Origin: Phycisphaerales bacterium
Lineage (GTDB): Bacteria > Planctomycetota > Phycisphaerae > Phycisphaerales > SM1A02
Assembly (NCBI GenBank): GCA_014238785.1
Contig: JABAAL010000017.1
Span: forward strand, 1-34,330
Reading direction: 5' to 3'
DNA: 34,330 bases
The position numbers were made by a program, and so were the translations under genes. The notes beneath the pieces are model-generated. The model was not told the DNA's origin. It saw only the letters and a list, made by a program, of their open reading frames with translations, and did not search any database. Of this stretch, positions 1 through 6,411 are shown in pieces (the first letter of the stretch is position 1; each line of letters begins with the position of its first letter).

Positions 1-593
1 GCAAGCAAATCGCGTTCACGGGCAACATCTCGAGTTACTGGCATCCAAAATGAACCGGGCACTTGTTCCCACGGTTCTTCCGCGGGCAAAACAGTCGTTC
101 TTGTTTCTTGTCGAAGCGACCACGTGCCGTGTCGAATACCTTGCGTGTACTTTCGGTCAACATATACCCACACCCGTAGTTCCATTGGTCCGTCGTATAT
201 GGACAAATCAACGCCGGTTGAAGAAAGCAAATCTGGTCCAGTACGTTCACCATCGTTTTCTGAAATAACAATCTTCAGAACCGCTGGAACAAATTCAAAT
301 CGAGCAGTGCGGCGTTGCATTGCAAGCGTATTTTCTAAACCTTGCCTTGCAGCCGAGGGATGTGGTTTCCATGGCTGTAAAAAACTACCAGCAACAGCGG
401 GCTCAGTTGCAATAATTCCACCGCGCCTATCAAGCAAGACCGGCTTCATCCCATCAGCTTCTGCCGCAGCAACCGCTGCATCAAATACTGCAGAATAATT
501 TTGCGAATCAAGCACAATCATATCTGGGCCTACAGCCCTAGTCGAACAACCAATGCAAAATACAAAACCAATTAGCAAGAGTAAAAACTTCAC
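1..593 (-). CDS. Putative lipoprotein, N-terminal part (runs off left edge)
   Basis: An uninterrupted reading frame of 197 codons begins with GTG at 593 and stays open to the window edge, so the C-terminus is missing. The first 16 residues, VKFLLLLIGFVFCIGC, are a hydrophobic signal ending in a lipobox-like cysteine, so an outer- or inner-membrane lipoprotein is expected. The mature part begins with small polar residues, has an Ala-rich helix (around residues 40-50), then a mixed alpha/beta-looking stretch with no motif I recognise. There is no clear Shine-Dalgarno site before the GTG. An ATG a few bases upstream is in another frame and closes at once, which supports the GTG. The gene is divergent from pyrB across a 59-bp gap. 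The family is unknown to me; the lipoprotein assignment is inference from the N-terminus only. Confidence 0.6.
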   Translation of the reverse strand, partial: MKFLLLLIGFVFCIGCSTRAVGPDMIVLDSQNYSAVFDAAVAAAEADGMKPVLLDRRGGIIATEPAVAGSFLQPWKPHPSAARQGLENTLAMQRRTARFEFVPAVLKIVISENDGERTGPDLLSSTGVDLSIYDGPMELRVWVYVDRKYTQGIRHGTWSLRQETRTTVLPAEEPWEQVPGSFWMPVTRDVARERDLL

Positions 594-637
594 AGGAGCA
601 TTCTACACATATAAAAGCAGCCCGACTTTTTGGATGG

Positions 638-643
638 TACAAT
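638..643 (+). promoter_or_regulatory. Extended -10 element of pyrB, likely leaderless start
   Basis: TACAAT preceded by TGG forms an extended -10 element. Only nine bases separate it from the pyrB ATG at 653, so transcription would begin within a few bases of the start codon. No convincing -35 hexamer is visible at the usual distance. Confidence 0.5.
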
Positions 644-652
644 AGGGAATCT

Positions 653-1552
653 ATGGCATGGAATGGACGACATTTTTTAAACTTGGCTGAATTGAGTTGC
701 GAGGACATGATTGGACTCATGAAACGCGCCTCGAATTTTTTAGACGCTGGTGATCGGTATGAACCGAACGCGCCACTTGATGGAAAAATTATCGCGAACC
801 TCTTTATGGAAAACTCAACGCGAACGCGGTGCAGTTTCACCGTCGCAACAAAACGCCTCGGCGGAGATTACATTGATTTACTCGTCGAAACATCAAGCGC
901 ATCTAAAGGTGAAACACTTGTTGACACTGCACTCAATTTAGAAGCGATGGGTGTTGCTGGAATTGTCGTCAGATGTTCTCAAGAAAATGGACCAAATGAA
1001 ATCGCCGAAAACGTAGGCATTCCAGTCATCAACGCTGGCTCTGGAACTTCGGCGCACCCAACCCAGGCGTTACTTGATGCCGTTACCTTGACTCGATACT
1101 TTGGTACAGATGACCTTTTGGGACAACACATTGCAATTGTCGGCGACATTACGCACAGCAGGGTTGCTCGGTCGAATGTAATCGGTTTAGCAAAACTTGG
1201 CGCAATAGTTACACTCGTTGGGCCCTCCGAATTGCTTCCCAATGATTTGGGTTGTAAAACCTCGACTGATTTTGACGGCGTACTCTCTACGGTTTCGGCG
1301 GTCATGATGTTACGAGTGCAATTCGAGCGCGATGCAAAAGTTGGGGAAGATTACCACGAAAAGTTTGGTCTTACTGAACAACGGTTCGCCAACTTCCATG
1401 GGGCTGTTTTGCACCCTGGACCAATGAACCGCGGTTTAGAAATTGACGACAACGTGGCGAACCCAGAAAGCTCGCCGCACAATTTAATTCTGTCACAAGT
1501 AACAAGCGGTGTTGCAACTCGCATGGCGATTCTTGAACACCTCATTGGATAA
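653..1552 (+). CDS. pyrB: Aspartate carbamoyltransferase, catalytic subunit
   Basis: This enzyme makes N-carbamoyl-aspartate from carbamoyl phosphate and aspartate, the committed step of pyrimidine synthesis in the cytoplasm. The carbamoyl-phosphate loop STRTR is at residues 55-59, the mobile-loop lysine is in SASKGET (K85), HPTQALLD is at 135-142, and the aspartate-binding signature HPGPMNRG is at 254-261. The 299-residue length fits a stand-alone catalytic chain. No regulatory pyrI or dihydroorotase pyrC lies next to it here, although pyrC often follows pyrB in bacteria. The start is fixed by the -10 box nine bases upstream, which suggests a leaderless message. It is followed after 17 bp by the tryptophanase gene on the same strand. 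Confidence 0.95.
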   Translation: MAWNGRHFLNLAELSCEDMIGLMKRASNFLDAGDRYEPNAPLDGKIIANLFMENSTRTRCSFTVATKRLGGDYIDLLVETSSASKGETLVDTALNLEAMGVAGIVVRCSQENGPNEIAENVGIPVINAGSGTSAHPTQALLDAVTLTRYFGTDDLLGQHIAIVGDITHSRVARSNVIGLAKLGAIVTLVGPSELLPNDLGCKTSTDFDGVLSTVSAVMMLRVQFERDAKVGEDYHEKFGLTEQRFANFHGAVLHPGPMNRGLEIDDNVANPESSPHNLILSQVTSGVATRMAILEHLIG

Positions 1553-1569
1553 GAAGAGAACAAACTAAC

Positions 1570-2943
1570 ATGGAATTCAAAACAATCATTGAGCCCTTTC
1601 GAATTCGACAGGTACAACCAATTCGTTCGACAACCCACGAAGAACGAGTTGCTGCATTGGAAACAGCCGGCAATAATGTTTTTCTTTTAAAAGCAAAAGA
1701 TGTCTTGATTGATTTGCTAACCGACTCTGGCACGGGCGCAATGTCCAACGAGCAGTGGGCGGGCATGATGCGAAGTGACGAGAGTTATGCTGGCGCTGAT
1801 TCTTATTACCGTTTTGAAAAAACAGTGAAAGATATCACTGGTTTTAAACATATTATTCCTACGCATCAGGGGCGTGCTGCGGAACGTATTTTGTTTGGTG
1901 CGGCGGTTGAAGATGGAGAAGTAGTTCCAAACAACACGCACTTTGATACCACGCGCGCAAACATAGAAGTGCGTGGTGCAACCGCTATCGATATCCCAAC
2001 CCCCGGAAGTAGTGACACGCAAAGTATTGCACCTTTCAAGGGTAATATGGACATCGATGAATTGAAGTCCATTCTGGATCAATGGCCCGACAAAGTACCA
2101 ATGGTCATAATGACGATTACAAATAACTCTAACGGTGGGCAGCCCGTAAGTTTGGAAAACATTCGTACTGCAAGCAAACTTTGCAAAGAGAATGGCGTGC
2201 CTTTCTTTATTGACGCGTGCCGTTTTGCTGAAAACTCTTGGTTTATTAAGTTGCGCGAAGAGGGCAACAAAGATCGAACGCCGATTGACATTGCGCGTGA
2301 AATTTTCTCGCTCGCAGATGGCGCAACCATGAGCGCAAAGAAAGACGGTATGGCAAACATGGGTGGCTTCCTTGCATTAAACGACGACGCACTTGCTGAA
2401 AAGTGTCGTTCGATGTTAGTTTTGACTGAGGGCTTTCCAACGTACGGTGGTCTTGCTGGCTACGACCTTGAATCGATTGCAGTTGGTTTATACGAAGCAT
2501 TGCGTGAAGATTATTTGGCGTATCGAATACGCACAGTCTCTTATGTTGGAGAGCGGTTGACAAAAATGGGAATACCAATTTTACAACCACCCGGTGGTCA
2601 TGCCATTTATCTTGATGCAAAAATATGGCTGTCCCATATTCCACAGAAACAGTACCCGGGCTGGGCTTTGGCAAATACGCTGTATCGCGAGGGTGGTATT
2701 CGTGCCAGTGAAATTGGAAGTGTCATGTTCGGACAACAACCAGACGGAAGTGAACAGTATTCGGACAAAGAACTGGTTCGCCTTGCATTCCCAAGAAGGG
2801 TCTACACACAAAGTCACATCGATTATGTAGTAGAAGTTTTAGAATACATCCACACAATAAAAGATTCCATCAAGGGTGTTCGCATCACAAAACAGCCGAG
2901 CGCCCTTCGCCACTTCACCGCCAAATTCGAAACCGTAGAGTAA
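1570..2943 (+). CDS. tnaA: Tryptophanase (L-tryptophan indole-lyase)
   Basis: This PLP enzyme splits tryptophan to indole, pyruvate and ammonia. The N-terminal block LIDLLTDSGTGAMS, THQGR (98-102) and GGQPVSL (189-195) are typical of the tryptophanase/tyrosine phenol-lyase family. The Schiff-base lysine is K258 in MSAKKD. Two diagnostic positions favour tryptophan over tyrosine: GIRASEIG carries Ile382, where tyrosine phenol-lyase has Arg, and ALRHFTAKF carries His448, equivalent to E. coli His463, where tyrosine phenol-lyase has Phe. Length is 457, close to the usual 460-475. There is no TnaC-like leader peptide and no tryptophan permease beside it. It lies 17 bp after pyrB, so it is probably co-transcribed with it, and it ends back-to-back with nuoG. 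Confidence 0.93.
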   Translation: MEFKTIIEPFRIRQVQPIRSTTHEERVAALETAGNNVFLLKAKDVLIDLLTDSGTGAMSNEQWAGMMRSDESYAGADSYYRFEKTVKDITGFKHIIPTHQGRAAERILFGAAVEDGEVVPNNTHFDTTRANIEVRGATAIDIPTPGSSDTQSIAPFKGNMDIDELKSILDQWPDKVPMVIMTITNNSNGGQPVSLENIRTASKLCKENGVPFFIDACRFAENSWFIKLREEGNKDRTPIDIAREIFSLADGATMSAKKDGMANMGGFLALNDDALAEKCRSMLVLTEGFPTYGGLAGYDLESIAVGLYEALREDYLAYRIRTVSYVGERLTKMGIPILQPPGGHAIYLDAKIWLSHIPQKQYPGWALANTLYREGGIRASEIGSVMFGQQPDGSEQYSDKELVRLAFPRRVYTQSHIDYVVEVLEYIHTIKDSIKGVRITKQPSALRHFTAKFETVE

Positions 2944-4503
2944 TTACACTTCAGAAAGCGGCATATCGGTATCAACACGGTTTGTGTTTTGTGGAGGTTC
3001 AACGTCGAGCATGCCTGCAACGCCCGCGTCTGCCATTCTTCTTCGTACAGTTGCTGCATTAAAAACGGTCGATTCCATATCGCCGACTATCGCTTGCAAG
3101 TTCATTGCAATTTGCCCTTCGGCCTGTGAATCGCCAAGTGGATGAATTGCTCGTTCAAACAACTGTAACTTATTGTCGTAATTTTCGAATGTACCCGCTT
3201 TTTCTGCCCATGTTGCCGCGGGAAGAAATGCGTCTGCGCGTTGTGTTAGGTTGTTTGCAAGAGTGTCTATAAGTATGAGTGTTTGCGAATCCGATATTGC
3301 GGGGGTATCCCATGCTTCTGGATAGTTTCCGGTCACCACAACAGTGTCGACGCCCGACACTTGTTTTTTCCATTCTTCGTACTCAAGAACATCTCCAATC
3401 GCACGGCGAACTCCCCTTGCGTTTGGCGCTTTTTCGTTGCGCATCGTGAAACCACTTTTGAATGTTTTATCTTCGCCGACGACGGAAACGGGGCCGATGC
3501 CGATGATCCCATCGCTATCAATACTACGAACAAGTTGACTAAGCAGCCAAGCGTCTTCGCAGCTAATCATTGGACTTACGAGTAGTGCTATTTTAGTTGC
3601 TTGTTGCAGTTTGTCAGCGGCGACAAGTTCTGCATCCTCATTCATTTCTGTAACGCGTGATTCGTCATGGACAAATTTCCAGCCATACCGAACTTCATCC
3701 GTAATCCAATATTGGTTTATTTCAAGGTTCTTCCTTGGCTTTACGCGGTAGACTTTATTCTTGTTATGTTCAATCATGATATTGTCGCCACTACTCGTAA
3801 GCGGGTCAATTGAGGGCGCTGTTTTCAAAAACCAAACAGGCTGTTGAAACATAAAATCTTTGTCAAGCATTGCACCCACTGGGCAAATGTCAATAACATT
3901 TCCGCTTAGTTCATTATTGATACCAATACCCGGAAATACATCAATATATTCCTTAGCACCACGACCATCAATAAATAACTCCGATGTGCCAGAAATTTCG
4001 TCAGCAAAACGAACACAGCGAGTGCACATGATGCAACGGTCACCGTACAACATAACATTGTCGCCGATATCTTTTTTGGACTGCGTTATTTTTTCAGCGT
4101 CGTGTCGGCGAACGCCTCGACCATATTCATAGGCAAAATCTTGAAGGTTGCACTCGCCTGCTTGATCGCAAGTTGGGCAATCAATGGGGTGATGATTCAA
4201 TAACATTTCCATCACTGCTTTTTGGTTTGCTGTTGCCTTTGGCGAAGATGTATAAACAACTTGACCATCCCTTGCCGGCTCTTGGCAAGTTGGCAACAAC
4301 TTGGGCAGCGGTTCTAGTTTATTATCGTTTCGGGGGTTTGGTGCCCATACTTCTGCAAGGCAAATTCGGCAATTAGCAACAACACTAAGCGAGGGGTGGT
4401 AACAATAGTGTGGAATTTTCAACCCATTGTCATGTGCAACCTCAAGAATCGATTGACCTTGGTCAAATTCCAGTGCTTTTCCATCTATCGTAATCGTGGG
4501 CAT
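2944..4503 (-). CDS. nuoG: NADH-quinone oxidoreductase subunit G (NuoG), short form
   Basis: This is the iron-sulfur subunit of respiratory complex I. The N-terminal [2Fe-2S] ferredoxin domain has C34, C45, C48 and C73. The His/Cys cluster is H105, C109, C112 and C118 in the motif HHPIDCPTCDQAGEC. The [4Fe-4S] cluster has C157, C160, C163 (CIMCTRC) and C207 (CPVGAM). The molybdopterin-oxidoreductase-like C-terminal half is short: the protein has 519 residues against roughly 690-900 in well-known NuoG proteins. I chose the ATG at 4503 rather than the GTG at 4512 because a TACAAT box ends nine bases upstream, which predicts a leaderless message. No other nuo gene is in the window. Its stop codon abuts the tnaA stop with no intervening base. 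Confidence 0.93.
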   Translation of the reverse strand: MPTITIDGKALEFDQGQSILEVAHDNGLKIPHYCYHPSLSVVANCRICLAEVWAPNPRNDNKLEPLPKLLPTCQEPARDGQVVYTSSPKATANQKAVMEMLLNHHPIDCPTCDQAGECNLQDFAYEYGRGVRRHDAEKITQSKKDIGDNVMLYGDRCIMCTRCVRFADEISGTSELFIDGRGAKEYIDVFPGIGINNELSGNVIDICPVGAMLDKDFMFQQPVWFLKTAPSIDPLTSSGDNIMIEHNKNKVYRVKPRKNLEINQYWITDEVRYGWKFVHDESRVTEMNEDAELVAADKLQQATKIALLVSPMISCEDAWLLSQLVRSIDSDGIIGIGPVSVVGEDKTFKSGFTMRNEKAPNARGVRRAIGDVLEYEEWKKQVSGVDTVVVTGNYPEAWDTPAISDSQTLILIDTLANNLTQRADAFLPAATWAEKAGTFENYDNKLQLFERAIHPLGDSQAEGQIAMNLQAIVGDMESTVFNAATVRRRMADAGVAGMLDVEPPQNTNRVDTDMPLSEV

Positions 4504-4512
4504 AAGTCGCAC

Positions 4513-4518
4513 ATTGTA
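4513..4518 (-). promoter_or_regulatory. -10 element of nuoG, likely leaderless start
   Basis: TACAAT on the minus strand lies nine bases before the ATG at 4503. The upstream -35 zone falls in the REP-like palindrome. Confidence 0.45.
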
Positions 4519-4521
4519 GCT

Positions 4522-4567
4522 TAGGGGTCAGGCCCCATGTGGTCTGACCTAACGGGGTCTGACACCA
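4522..4567. repeat. REP-like palindromic element
   Basis: The stretch holds three copies of a GGTC(A/T)G-type core in alternating orientation (GGGGTCAGGCCCC, GGTCTGACC, GGGGTCTGACACC). The left arm TTAGGGGTCAGGCC and the arm GGTCTGACCTAA can pair in an imperfect stem. Such GGGGTCTGACCCC elements are common dispersed repeats mobilised by REP-associated tyrosine transposases (RAYTs) in many bacteria; no such transposase is in this window. It fills the gap between nuoG and the 209-residue protein gene. A related core, GGGGTTTGACCC, occurs at 10871-10882. Confidence 0.6.
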
Positions 4568-5197
4568 CTAGTTTGGAAGAATTGTTCTGCAAGAAAGCAC
4601 TATGGCACCCTCTTCAAAATCAATTGCCTTAATTTCAACTTCGCGAGCATCCATAAGCGGAACCACTGGCACCACAGCGTTGGCATCCGCGGGCATCTCT
4701 TTCATTACATTTTTGAGTATGGATACTGGCACAGGAATTTTGCCAAATCGAATAGAAATTGGCTCAAAATAGGCTTTCTCCTTCTCAAACCACACACGAA
4801 CCTGTGTCGCAACAGGCCGAGCTATCGAATCTTCAATTTCGACCATCGCTGCAATCCAAAGACCTTCCGGTGTGGTGTGAACTTGCAACCCATATATCTC
4901 TTCTGGTATCTCTAATTCTTGATCGTGTGTCAGCCAACCCTCAAGTCGACCCGATAGCCATGCATTCATCGCTTCGTCAGTGATACGCAATCGCCAAACT
5001 TCGTCCATTGGGCGAATTGCATGAAATTCTTCGTTCAACCGATACTCAGCGCGATCCGCAAGTTTTTTAACCTCTTGTTGCGAATAATCAGGTGGCGCAT
5101 ACCATGATTGGGGCTGCCAACTCAACCAAATAACAAACAAAACTGCTGCAACAAGCAACACAGTACCGCTAATTAAAACAATGAGAAGTTTCTTCAT
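4568..5197 (-). CDS. Membrane-anchored protein of unknown function
   Basis: The 209-residue product has one N-terminal transmembrane segment (residues 4-26, short positive N-terminus MKK) followed by an extracytoplasmic domain rich in Trp and charged residues. The layout, with the block TDEAMNAWLSGRL near residues 73-85 and a beta-rich C-terminal half, is reminiscent of YpmS/DUF2140-type anchored proteins, but I cannot confirm the family. Its ATG overlaps the stop of the MFS gene upstream by four bases (ATGA), so translation is probably coupled. It is the last gene of the peptidase-transporter operon, which suggests a role at the envelope. It ends just before the REP-like element. Confidence 0.75.
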   Translation of the reverse strand: MKKLLIVLISGTVLLVAAVLFVIWLSWQPQSWYAPPDYSQQEVKKLADRAEYRLNEEFHAIRPMDEVWRLRITDEAMNAWLSGRLEGWLTHDQELEIPEEIYGLQVHTTPEGLWIAAMVEIEDSIARPVATQVRVWFEKEKAYFEPISIRFGKIPVPVSILKNVMKEMPADANAVVPVVPLMDAREVEIKAIDFEEGAIVLSCRTILPN

Positions 5198-6408
5198 ACT
5201 TCACTACACTGGCGTTTTGCCATATTGCCAAGAGCAAACAAAAGCAAACAATTTAAGGCAATAAAAATGACTCCCGCAATTGGAAACATTCGAGAAAACA
5301 TTAAATCAGCAGGCAACGAGATTGAGGTTATAAGCAAACCACCGCCCAATACGCCAATGGCAAATCCTGCTTGACCTGCGGTTTGGAGTGAACTAAAAAC
5401 CAAATTGGAAGCATCTTGGCGGACTGCAACTGAGAATGCAGATGGCATTAAGCCAGATGCACCAACTCCATACATTAATAAACTAGGTAACAAAATTATT
5501 TCAGGAGGCAACCACGCCATTAACCCAAGCCCAGCAAGGGATAATCCACACATAAGAGATGCCACAAGCCGAACCCTACCGCCGCCATATCTGTCTGCAA
5601 GTAATCCGGCAGGTGCTGAAAATGCCGCCAACGAGAGAAACATACCCACTAAAGCAACTGCCAAGGTCACTTTTGGGACATTAAAGCCAGAAGCGAGCAA
5701 AATAGGCAAAGAAGTGGATACAAGCGCCGCTAAGGCACGGTCGATCGCATAAAAACCAGCTCCAACCCACTCCCGAGGAATAAGCGGACATCGATTTGCT
5801 GCAGGTAGTGGAGATGGTGGCATTTTATCGATAATTGAGCGCACGTTCGCAGCAATTAGCGCAAGTACGACCATAATGAGGGATCCTGCCCAAAGAACAG
5901 ACTCTGCAGATTCTCCGCCCAGTGCCCCTCCAAGGCCAGCGCCAATTGCAAGTGCGATCATCATCGCGGTAAATCCACCGCCAATCCTCCCTGCATATCT
6001 ATCTTTATTGCCTGCTCCTGCAATCAATCGAAATGGTATCGATAGCAAAAGAATGTCAGCCCCACCCTCAAGACATCTGATTGCCAAAAACAGTCCCCAC
6101 GAGTCGGCCATAGCCATACAGGCCATCATTATCGAGGAAATAATTGTTGCAGCAATAAAGAGCGTTGAGGATGAAAATCGCCTCTTGAGAACTGCCAAAA
6201 CCCCTATGGCCAATACAGCGCCAAGAAGGTTGACCGCCATAAAATAATGCGCAACACCCTCGGAAACGCCGAACTTGACGACGGTCAAATCATGCAATAC
6301 TGGCACAACCATCGCGTCGGGTATTGCCGCAAGCCCTAGCAGTAAGCAGCCGATTAGCAGGTTTTTACTTCGTTTATGCTCTTTTTGTGCGTTAATTGTC
6401 GCAAACAT
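5194..6408 (-). CDS. Major facilitator superfamily transporter
   Basis: The product has 404 residues with about twelve hydrophobic helices and a cytoplasmic basic N-terminus (QKEHKRSKN). The middle break at residues 190-210 separates two six-helix halves. GLLADRYGGGRVRL in the second half matches the MFS loop 2/3 (or 8/9) signature. The substrate cannot be read from the sequence; the general look is that of a drug or metabolite exporter. The gene sits 3 bp downstream of the M3 peptidase-FKBP gene and overlaps the next gene by 4 bp, so the three form one operon. A peptide or amino-acid substrate would suit a neighbour that cuts peptides, but that is inference from context. Confidence 0.85.
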   Translation of the reverse strand: MFATINAQKEHKRSKNLLIGCLLLGLAAIPDAMVVPVLHDLTVVKFGVSEGVAHYFMAVNLLGAVLAIGVLAVLKRRFSSSTLFIAATIISSIMMACMAMADSWGLFLAIRCLEGGADILLLSIPFRLIAGAGNKDRYAGRIGGGFTAMMIALAIGAGLGGALGGESAESVLWAGSLIMVVLALIAANVRSIIDKMPPSPLPAANRCPLIPREWVGAGFYAIDRALAALVSTSLPILLASGFNVPKVTLAVALVGMFLSLAAFSAPAGLLADRYGGGRVRLVASLMCGLSLAGLGLMAWLPPEIILLPSLLMYGVGASGLMPSAFSVAVRQDASNLVFSSLQTAGQAGFAIGVLGGGLLITSISLPADLMFSRMFPIAGVIFIALNCLLLFALGNMAKRQCSEV

Positions 6409-6411
6409 GCA

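Noticed and set aside
124..498. Open plus-strand frame of 124 codons at the left edge
   Set aside because: It is antisense to the lipoprotein frame, which runs unbroken from GTG 593 to the edge and has a signal peptide.
1553..1569. Search for a TnaC-like leader peptide before tnaA
   Set aside because: The gap to pyrB is only 17 bp and no small ORF with a conserved Trp fits.
5876..6247. Long plus-strand frames inside the MFS gene
   Set aside because: Hydrophobic coding on the minus strand leaves Ala/Pro/Ser-rich open frames opposite it; they lack start signals and family matches.
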